From contig MCFG01000570.1 in NCBI GenBank assembly GCA_002104895.1, forward strand, positions 1 through 28,581: a stretch of DNA of 28,581 nucleotides, given 5' to 3'. Positions 21,949 through 28,581 of the stretch are shown here, piece by piece. The DNA comes from Anaeromyces robustus (taxonomy: Eukaryota > Neocallimastigomycota > Neocallimastigomycetes > Neocallimastigales > Neocallimastigaceae). The notes below the pieces were generated by a model that searched no databases, was not told the origin of the DNA, and was given only the letters and a program-made list of their open reading frames with translations. Positions within the stretch are counted from its first letter, which is position 1. Every line of letters starts with the position of its first letter. Position numbers and translations under genes: made by a program.

Positions 21949-24717
21949 ATGCATTTTAATTCAAAGTTAATTTTATTAGTTGCAGCTACATTACCATCTA
22001 CTTTAGCTGCAGTTAATGGTAGATGTACAGGTAGAAATGGTATTTGTATTGCTACTGGTACTTGTAATAATTATGGTGGTCAAAGTTTCACTGGAAAATG
22101 TCCAAAGGATGCAAATAATATTAGATGTTGTGATAATATTCCTTGTAGAGCTGATGATGGGAGATCAGGAAATTGTATATTTGCTAATCAATGTTCTGGT
22201 GATAAGATTAGTGGAAAATGTCCAGGAGGTAGTGATTTTAAATGTTGTGTTCCTAAAAAACAAGAAATTTATGTTGGTAGAGCATGTAAAGGAGTAGAAG
22301 GTACATGTATTGATATTAATAGTCAAGGATGTAATACTGAAACGGTTACTGGTAAATGTGATGGTCCAGCTAACATTAAATGTTGTCTCAAAAAAATAAC
22401 AGGTGTTGGTGAACCTTGTAAAAATATTGCCGGTACTTGTTTAGATTCTTCAAAAAGTAGTTGTGCTAATGGATTTATAAAAGGTCAATGTACAGGACCA
22501 TCTCAAGTTATGTGCTGTCCCAGAGAAGCTGAAGGTGTTGGTCAACCTTGTAAAAATATTGCAGGTACTTGTTTAGATTCTTCAAAAAGTAGTTGTGCTA
22601 ATGGATTTGTCAAAGGTCAATGTGCAGGACCATCTCAAGTTATGTGTTGTCCCAGAGAAGCTGAAGGTGTTGGTCAATCTTGTAAAAATATTGCAGGTAC
22701 ATGTTTAGATTCTTCAAAAAGTAGTTGTGCTACTGGATTTGTCAAAGGTCAATGTGCAGGTCCAGATAAAGTTATGTGTTGTCCCAAAGAAGCTGAAGGT
22801 GTTGGCAAACCTTGTAAAAATATTGCAGGTACTTGTTTAGATTCTTCAAAAAGTAGTTGTGCTAATGGATTTGTCAAAGGTCAATGCGCAGGTCCAGGTA
22901 AAGTTATGTGTTGTCCTAAAGAAGTTGAAGGTGTTGGTCAATCTTGTAAAAATATTGCAGGTACATGTTTAGATTCTTCAAAAAGTAGTTGTGCTAATGG
23001 ATTTGTCAAAGGTCAATGCGCAGGTCCAGATAAAGTTATGTGTTGTCCTAAAGAAGCTGAAGGTGTTGGTCAACCTTGTAAAAATATTGCAGGTACTTGT
23101 TTAGATTCTTCAAAAAGTAGTTGTGCTAATGGATTTGTCAAAGGTCAATGTGCAGGACCATCTCAAGTTATGTGTTGTCCCAGAGAAGCTGAAGGTGTTG
23201 GTCAATCTTGTAAAAATATTGCAGGTACATGTTTAGATTCTTCAAAAAGTAGTTGTGCTACTGGATTTGTCAAAGGTCAATGTGCAGGTCCAGATAAAGT
23301 TATGTGTTGTCCCAAAGAAGCTGAAGGTGTTGGCAAACCTTGTAAAAATATTGCAGGTACTTGTTTAGATTCTTCAAAAAGTAGTTGTGCTAATGGATTT
23401 GTCAAAGGTCAATGCGCAGGTCCAGATAAAGTTATGTGTTGTCCTAAAGAAGTTGAAGGTGTTGGTCAACCTTGTAAAAATATTGCAGGTACTTGTTTAG
23501 ATTCTTCAAAAAGTAGTTGTGCTAATGGATTTGTAAAAGGTCAATGTCCAGGTCCAAATAAAGTTATGTGTTGTCCCAGAGAAGGTTCAAATAGTAATCC
23601 TGTAAAACCAGATGATACTATTTGTTTATCGTTAGGAGGTCAATGTAAGAATCAAAATAGTTGTAAGGGTACAATTCACAGTGGAATTTGTTCAGGTGGT
23701 AATGATAGAAAATGTTGTCTTCCATCTGGTACTAGTTGTCAAAGTGTTGGAGGTGTATGTAATGTACTAAATAAACGTTATGATATATTAAAGACTTTAT
23801 TTTTAGATAAATTATGTCCAGGTAATAATAAATGCTGTATTTCATTAACTGGTCCGTTATCGTGTCAAGATCAACATGGAGTTAAAGGTGTTTGTATAAA
23901 TGAAAAAAATTGTGATAAAGAATATAACACAATATATCAAAATTATGCTTTAAGTGAATTACCATGCCCTGTTCCAAGTGTATGTTGTGTACCAAAACCA
24001 AAAGAAGATTCAATAATAATAAATCTTCAAAAGAATTATAATGGAACAAAAAAGGAAGCTATAATAGCAGCTGCTAGAGAAATGCTAAATAATGATTATG
24101 ATAAAAAGTTTATTGCTGGAGTTTTGGGAAATATAGAAAGTGAAGCTAAGACAGGACAATTTGAAGATGCATGTTATAAAAAAGATGGTGTATGTACTAG
24201 TGAAATACTTAGCGAAAGAATTCCTTGTTATTTAAGATGTATGGTTGATAATTTTGATTATTTTGATAAATATTCAAATAAAATAATTACAGAAGTTGGT
24301 ATTGATCAGACTATGAAACTTTTAAATAATGCCAATGAATGTAAGAATTGTAAACTTAAAGGTACTTGTGATATAGGAACAAAAAATGAAAAACATGCAG
24401 GTGATAGTTGTTCACCAAAATTTGGATTGGGTGCTGTTCAATGGACACCACCCAATGGTGTAATGAAGGATTATAGTGAATTTAGAAAAACAAGTGGAAA
24501 AAATAAACCAACAGTGGGAGAATGTGCTATAGTTGAAGCTATATTTTTAGTTAAAGATCTTGGAAGCAAAAATATATATGAAAATTGGAAGAAAGGAGAA
24601 CGTTCTCCTGAAAGTGCAGCATATGATGTATGTATGAACTATGAGAAACCAAGAAATATGAAAGAAGAATGTCCAAAAAGAAAGGGAAATGCTAGTAATA
24701 TTTATAAACTCATGTGA
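21949..24717 (+). CDS. Secreted Cys-rich multi-module protein with C-terminal phage-tail-lysozyme-like domain
   Basis: Start chosen at the ATG at 21949. The frame is open upstream to a TTG at 21883 but has no earlier ATG, and this ATG opens a clear signal peptide (MHFNSKLILLVAATLPSTLA, cleavage likely after LAA). The 922-residue product has three diverged N-terminal Cys modules (about residues 24-140), nine near-identical 44-residue modules (157-545) spaced C-X6-C-X7-C-X8-C-X7-CC, three more diverged modules (about 553-683), and a C-terminal domain (about 690-922). That domain has GVLGNIESEAKTG (Glu732 a candidate catalytic acid) and FGLGAVQWTPPNG (825-837), the two signatures of phage-tail-type lysozyme domains. 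It would be secreted and could cleave peptidoglycan, with the modules binding wall or glycan, or stabilising the protein (inference). It has no introns. The six-Cys pattern ending in CC also recalls beta-defensin spacing. Extra Cys pairs inside the lysozyme-like domain suggest adaptation to the secretory path. Confidence 0.82.
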   Translation: MHFNSKLILLVAATLPSTLAAVNGRCTGRNGICIATGTCNNYGGQSFTGKCPKDANNIRCCDNIPCRADDGRSGNCIFANQCSGDKISGKCPGGSDFKCCVPKKQEIYVGRACKGVEGTCIDINSQGCNTETVTGKCDGPANIKCCLKKITGVGEPCKNIAGTCLDSSKSSCANGFIKGQCTGPSQVMCCPREAEGVGQPCKNIAGTCLDSSKSSCANGFVKGQCAGPSQVMCCPREAEGVGQSCKNIAGTCLDSSKSSCATGFVKGQCAGPDKVMCCPKEAEGVGKPCKNIAGTCLDSSKSSCANGFVKGQCAGPGKVMCCPKEVEGVGQSCKNIAGTCLDSSKSSCANGFVKGQCAGPDKVMCCPKEAEGVGQPCKNIAGTCLDSSKSSCANGFVKGQCAGPSQVMCCPREAEGVGQSCKNIAGTCLDSSKSSCATGFVKGQCAGPDKVMCCPKEAEGVGKPCKNIAGTCLDSSKSSCANGFVKGQCAGPDKVMCCPKEVEGVGQPCKNIAGTCLDSSKSSCANGFVKGQCPGPNKVMCCPREGSNSNPVKPDDTICLSLGGQCKNQNSCKGTIHSGICSGGNDRKCCLPSGTSCQSVGGVCNVLNKRYDILKTLFLDKLCPGNNKCCISLTGPLSCQDQHGVKGVCINEKNCDKEYNTIYQNYALSELPCPVPSVCCVPKPKEDSIIINLQKNYNGTKKEAIIAAAREMLNNDYDKKFIAGVLGNIESEAKTGQFEDACYKKDGVCTSEILSERIPCYLRCMVDNFDYFDKYSNKIITEVGIDQTMKLLNNANECKNCKLKGTCDIGTKNEKHAGDSCSPKFGLGAVQWTPPNGVMKDYSEFRKTSGKNKPTVGECAIVEAIFLVKDLGSKNIYENWKKGERSPESAAYDVCMNYEKPRNMKEECPKRKGNASNIYKLM
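22417..23583 (+). repeat. Nine tandem 132-bp units encoding 44-residue Cys modules
   Basis: Units start at 22417, 22549, 22681, 22813, 22945, 23077, 23209, 23341 and 23473. Units 2 and 6 are identical at DNA level, as are units 3 and 7. Units 4 and 8 differ at about three bases. This shows a recent duplication with a four-unit (528-bp) period. Confidence 0.95.
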
Positions 24718-24981
24718 GATTATAAATATAAAAGTAAATAAATAAGTAATAGTAAATCAATAAATCAATAAATAAATCAATAAATCAATCAATAAATAAA
24801 TATATAAATACATAAATAAATAAATATATAAATAAATATAATATTAATATTTCACATAAATGAATAATTATATATATAAATAATAAAAAAATAAAAATAT
24901 AATTAAATAATAAAAAAATAAAAATATAATTAAATAATAAAAAAATAAAAATATAATTAAATAAAAAAAAATATAAATACA

Positions 24982-25064
<83 letters not shown>

Positions 25065-25069
25065 ATGCA

Positions 25070-25104
<35 letters not shown>

Positions 25105-25169
25105 AAAAAAATGTTTTATTTATATATTATAGTAAAAAAAAAAAACACTTTTTTATTACTTTTCTATTC
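24718..25169. repeat. Low-complexity tail: AAT(C/A)A repeats, 24-bp tandem repeat, (AAAT)n
   Basis: Downstream of the lysozyme-like gene are imperfect AATAAATC repeats (24735-24800). Three near-perfect copies of an about 24-bp unit (AATAAAAAAATAAAAATATAATTA-like, about 24880-24962) follow. Then comes a (AAAT)n array (about 24977-25105) with one TGCA interruption near 25065. No gene is seen. Confidence 0.85.
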
Positions 25170-25814
25170 TACTTATACTATTAATCCTAATATTATTACT
25201 ACTTTTATAACCCTTAACAATATTATTAATTCTATTATCTACACTAGAGTTATCACTGGTCACAACTAAACTATTAAAAAGACTATCTATCTAAAACAAT
25301 AAGAAAAATTTCTATCTAGATTAGAGAAATTAATACGAAGATTTTTAAATAAGAAGCAATTAATAAACCAATGGTCAATTCTCTGATAACTGTCACAATT
25401 GAAACAACATGAACAACAATTAGGACAAGAATTATTAATTTTATATCCACATCTTGCCCTAAGTATCCACCGAAAACCTTTGCTATATTCAGGAAATTCT
25501 AGATTAAGCTTTAAGTAACTTCTTGATTCTTCAAAGTTGTACAATTTATAAGTTTTAGTTTTAATTGATTTATCACTGTTCATGTCTCTGTCCCAATAGA
25601 ATTCCAAAATTTCTTTAGAAGAGGATGAAATATTGTTTAATTTATCATTTAATATTTTACTTTCTTTGTCCCAAGTCCATTTTTTTGTTGTAGCAACATT
25701 ATTAAGTATCTTTGAGATAATGCAATTGGAGTCCTTCCACTTATTAAAACATCTAACCTTGAGCTAAAGGACACTTACCAGAAAGTGGAGGAATATTGAG
25801 TTCTTTTTAGATGC
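25170..25814 (-). pseudogene. LINE ORF internal fragment (copy B), decayed
   Basis: This aligns with 26975-27648 of the longest LINE. The minus frame still reads MEFYWDRDMNSDKSIKTKTY..., with ILRARCGYKI and then NNSCPNCCSCC. Eleven residues present in copy C (between GYKI and NNSC) are missing, there is another small deletion after FKNLRI, and the frame then ends early. Both ends of the element are missing here. The right end at 25814 is cut by a further LINE insertion. Confidence 0.85.
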
Positions 25815-26073
25815 TTTTTTTTTTTTTTATGGCACACAATTTGTACGTCAACTTTATTGAATTTAAGTATTAAAATACATGAATCATAAAAAAACACATA
25901 ATGAAAAAAAATGATACTAAAAAAAATAAAAAAAAAACCAGTAAAATATTATAGATAATAATAAATAATACTGGAGGGAAAAAAAAAAAAGTAGTATAAT
26001 AATATTTAAAAACAATAAATCCATACAAGCCCTTAATTCTAAATATAGAATTAAAGTAAAATTGATCTATCCA
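25815..26073 (-). mobile_element. Truncated LINE insertion D1 (3' UTR only)
   Basis: A T16 run (25815-25830) is followed by the standard LINE 3' end ATGGCACACAATTTGTACGT and the 3' UTR as far as the stop-codon region (about 26073). Sequence then jumps to a piece matching LINE positions 27690-27763. The jump fits either a 5'-truncated insertion into copy B or template switching. Confidence 0.8.
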
Positions 26074-26143
26074 TCCAATAAAAACCTTTTTTAATAATTG
26101 TTTGTGTAGAACTAGTATTGTTTTTGTTAGAACCGAGCAAGGA

Positions 26144-26145
<2 letters not shown>
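26074..26145 (-). pseudogene. LINE ORF fragment matching 27690-27763
   Basis: ATCCAATAAAAACC through GTTAGAACCGAGCAA matches the internal LINE segment. It is probably the continuation of copy B beyond insertion D1, with about 40 bases lost. Confidence 0.7.
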
Positions 26146-26190
<45 letters not shown>

Positions 26191-26241
26191 GCACACAATT
26201 TGTACGTCAACTTTATTGAATTTAAATATTAAAATACATGA
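26146..26241 (-). mobile_element. Truncated LINE insertion D2 (54 bases of 3' UTR)
   Basis: A T42 run (26146-26187) precedes ATGGCACACAATTTGTACGT and another 34 bases of the LINE 3' UTR. It ends at about 26241, where an internal LINE segment resumes. Confidence 0.8.
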
Positions 26242-26341
26242 AGATCATTTTTTAAAAAACCTTGAATTGAAAACAAAGCCTTATTAACTTTATTAATAAT
26301 GGTTTGTGTAGAATTAGTAATGATTTTGTTAGAACCAAGCA

Positions 26342-26345
<4 letters not shown>
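26242..26345 (-). pseudogene. Rearranged LINE ORF fragment
   Basis: About 50 bases match LINE 27828-27876. About 50 bases matching 27710-27763 follow directly, in the order opposite to that of the longest copy. It marks a rearrangement or template switch before the next insertion. Confidence 0.65.
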
Positions 26346-26387
<42 letters not shown>

Positions 26388-26620
26388 GCACACAATTTGT
26401 ACGTCAACTTTATTGAATTTAAATATTAAAATACATGAATCATAAAAAAAACACATAATGAAAAAAAAAAATGATACTAAAAAAAAATAAAAAACCAGTA
26501 AAATATTACAGATAATAATAAATAATACTAAAGGGGAAAAAAAAATAGTATAATAATATTTAAAAACAATAAATCCATACAAGCCCTTAATTCTAAATAT
26601 AGAATTAAAGTAAAATTGAT

Positions 26621-28066
26621 CTATCCTATTCCACTAGGGTCGGAAATAGGATCGGCATTTGCCCTACTAGGCTGTCCTACTGTGTTATCAGCATTGACGT
26701 TCCTGGAGAGGTTGGTTTTAAATTTATTGAACAATATATGTTGTCTTTTACAGACAACAGGCATGATATCATTCAATAGAGCCGCAGATCGCAACAAGAA
26801 TGGGGATTTTGAATAAGTACCAGATTCAGTCTGACACTTAAACAAACATTCCCATTCCATTTTGTATGGACTATCGTTAATTCTATCACTAAAACCATAA
26901 TCCCTTCCACCAATTAAAAAAATATAAATACTATACCTATTAACTATTTTTTTATTACCTAATATATCTATATTACTAATACAATTAAACCTCATATTAT
27001 TACTATTTTTATAACCCTTAACAATACTATTAATTCTATTATCTACACTAGGGTTATTACTGGTCCTAACTAAACTATTAAAAAGACTATCTAAAAAATA
27101 AAAAAAATTTCTATCTAGATCAGAGAAGTGATCAATACGAAGATTTTTAAATAAGAAACAATTTATAAACCAATGATCAATTCTCTGATAACTGTCACAA
27201 TGGAAACAACATGAACAACAATTAGGACAAGAATTATTAATCATTTTTGCAGCTTTAGCAACTCTAGCATCGATTTTATATCCACATCTTGCCCTAAGTA
27301 TCCACCTAAAACCTTTGCTATATTCAGGATATTCTAGATTAAGTTTTAAGTAATTCCTTGATTCTTCAAATTTGTACATTTTATAAGTTTTAGCTTTAAT
27401 TGATTTATCACTGTTCATGTCTCTGTCCCAATAGAATTCCATAATTTCTTTAGAAGAGGATGAAATATTGTTTAATTTATCATTTAATATTTTACTTTCT
27501 TTGTCCCAAGTCCATTTTCTTGTTGTAGCAACATTATTAACTATCTTAGAGATAATGCAGTTGGAGTCCTTCCACTTATTAAAACATCTAACCTGAGCTA
27601 AAGCACATTTACCAGAAAGTGGAGGAATATTGAGTTCTTTTGAGATGCAATAAATAGAAACAAAAGAATTAGGTTTCGAGTAGCCTAAAATCCAATAAAA
27701 ACCTTTGTTAATAATTGTTTGTGTAGAACTAGTATTGTTTTTGTTAGAACCAAGCAAAGGAGCGTAATAGGAAACTTGTCCAATAACTTTTGCAGAGAAT
27801 AAAGTTCTTTTAAGAGGAATAGGAATCAGATCATTTTTTAAAAAACCCTGAATTGAAAACAAAGCCTTACTAACTTTATTTTTCATTTTACTAATAACGA
27901 ATTTTAAATCTAGAGATTTGTGAAAGGGAACACCAAGGTAAGTATAACAATCTGTTTTAGGGATTGGGATTCCTGTTAAATAAAAGGTAGGGTCTTCTCT
28001 AAGAATATATTCCGAATTTTCATGTCTAACAGCAAATGTGGCACATTTATTAATTCCAAAAGTCAT
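26621..28066 (-). CDS. LINE ORF2 C-terminal segment (RT end, thumb, Cys/His zinc region), part of a frameshifted gene
   Basis: An open stretch of 481 codons with stop TAG at 26621-26623. The first residues, MTFGINKCATFAVRHENSEY, correspond to the RT part just after the catalytic motif (the 'K-C' region), and LTGIPIPKTDCYTYLGVPF is a typical LINE RT motif downstream of the palm. A cluster CPNCCSCCFHC...RIDHWFINC (about residues 280-303) resembles the zinc-binding motif at the C-terminus of many LINE reverse transcriptases. The ATG at 28066 is not a natural start: upstream RT motifs lie in other frames, so this is the intact tail of a broken ORF. Copies A and B match parts of it closely. Confidence 0.8.
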   Translation of the reverse strand: MTFGINKCATFAVRHENSEYILREDPTFYLTGIPIPKTDCYTYLGVPFHKSLDLKFVISKMKNKVSKALFSIQGFLKNDLIPIPLKRTLFSAKVIGQVSYYAPLLGSNKNNTSSTQTIINKGFYWILGYSKPNSFVSIYCISKELNIPPLSGKCALAQVRCFNKWKDSNCIISKIVNNVATTRKWTWDKESKILNDKLNNISSSSKEIMEFYWDRDMNSDKSIKAKTYKMYKFEESRNYLKLNLEYPEYSKGFRWILRARCGYKIDARVAKAAKMINNSCPNCCSCCFHCDSYQRIDHWFINCFLFKNLRIDHFSDLDRNFFYFLDSLFNSLVRTSNNPSVDNRINSIVKGYKNSNNMRFNCISNIDILGNKKIVNRYSIYIFLIGGRDYGFSDRINDSPYKMEWECLFKCQTESGTYSKSPFLLRSAALLNDIMPVVCKRQHILFNKFKTNLSRNVNADNTVGQPSRANADPISDPSGIG

Positions 28067-28581
28067 CTCATTGTCCTTAGCCCATTTACTACTGAGCGAA
28101 GAAGTTTATTCATACGAGATCTACTAGGGGCACAAGAACAATATCATCAGCAATAATCCTCCACACAATATTCAGTATCTATTTTCACACCATTATGCAG
28201 GCAATCGTTGAAGATGTCGTTGATAAACAAATTAAAAAGTATAGGAGATAAGGGACATCCTTGTCGAACTCCTTTAAGTATTACTGAAGGAATCGGAAAA
28301 TTGTCCATTAATTTTAACACAAGCTTTGGAAGACAGATATAGGTTCTCCAAAAATTGAAAGCATTTTCCTTGTATACCAAGAGTATAAATTTTCGAAAAT
28401 GTTATAGATGGGCACAGAATCGTAAGCTTTTTTAAGATCCAGAAAAGCTAAATAAGTATCTTCCCCTTTGAATTTACGTCTTTGACAAATAGAAAGAATA
28501 GAGATAAAAAGACTAATACATTCTTCCTTATTCCGAAAGCCAAATTGTTCTGGTCTAATGAATCCATGGACTTTAACCATA
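28067..28581 (-). pseudogene. LINE reverse transcriptase core, broken by frameshifts
   Basis: On the minus strand, motif A (FLDLKKAYDSV) is in one frame with the upstream IRPEQFGFRNKEECI. Motif B (GVRQGCPLSPILFNLFINDI) is in a second frame (28147-28380). The catalytic IADDIVLV (about 28130-28157) returns to the first frame, and the C-terminal ORF uses the third. At least three indels therefore separate motifs that must be continuous. This copy cannot make an active enzyme. The N-terminus lies beyond the window. Confidence 0.88.

Larger units (their letters stand above)
26346..28581 (-). mobile_element. Longest LINE (non-LTR retrotransposon) copy C, 5' end beyond window
   Basis: From the 3' side: a T39 run, which is the poly-A tail (26346-26384); a 3' UTR (26385-26620); a 481-codon C-terminal ORF segment; then reverse transcriptase motifs in several frames to the window edge. 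The 3' UTR end is shared by at least three other insertions in this window. No endonuclease domain is in view, so the clade cannot be fixed. The RT and C-terminal zinc region fit LINEs of the I/Jockey/R1/L1 broad type. Confidence 0.9.

Noticed and set aside
25870-26582. Minus-strand ORFs of 108 and 117 codons with Lys runs
   Set aside because: They read through the LINE 3' UTR and poly-A tails. The Lys runs are the poly-A.
26621-26816. Plus-strand 66-codon ORF, repeated at 17873-18091
   Set aside because: It is the antisense shadow of the LINE C-terminal coding region. Its repetition is due to the LINE copies.

Overview
This window looks like nuclear DNA of an extremely AT-rich eukaryote. 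The best fit is an anaerobic gut fungus (Neocallimastigomycota). The reasons are near-GC-free intergenic DNA full of poly-A/T runs and (AAAT)n arrays, a eukaryotic ribosome-biogenesis gene with tiny AT-rich GT-AG introns, intronless genes of bacterial character, Asn/Thr homopolymer insertions in protein, and Ty3/gypsy plus LINE retroelements. A Dictyostelium-like or other AT-rich genome is not formally excluded, because no rRNA or other taxonomic marker is present. TAA, TAG and TGA all act as stops.

Layout. 1-4455 (minus) is an apparently intact Ty3/gypsy Gag-Pol in one frame. It keeps a CCHC knuckle, an aspartic protease, reverse transcriptase with YIDD, RNase H and a DD35E integrase, and runs off the left edge. 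Its leader, with short GC-bearing tandem repeats, continues to about 4900. From 4900 to 9435 there is gene-free AT-rich DNA containing many perfect hairpins, several with the same GTGGC-containing loop, and a repeat (about 5780-6563) that reappears inverted at about 18674-19125. 9436-11184 (minus) is a four-exon REI1/ZNF622-type 60S maturation factor that I could splice exactly in frame. 13132-14115 (plus) is an alpha/beta hydrolase with a Cys nucleophile motif, and 15712-17112 (plus) is an acyltransferase-3 membrane protein. Both are intronless and of bacterial type.

17500-18680 is a graveyard of 5'-truncated retroposon tails. 20102-20980 is a MITE-like inverted-repeat element beside a possible exon remnant. 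21949-24717 (plus) encodes the most interesting gene, a secreted 922-residue protein. It has 15 Cys-rich modules, nine of them almost identical, followed by a C-terminal domain resembling phage-tail lysozymes. From about 25170 to the right edge lies a nest of LINE copies on the minus strand, the longest (26385-28581) broken by several frameshifts in its reverse transcriptase.

Functionally the genes do not form an operon. REI1 is a housekeeping gene. The hydrolase, acyltransferase and lysozyme-like protein look like accessory functions that would make sense for a microbe living among dense bacteria (inference). The rest is mobile-element and low-complexity DNA.
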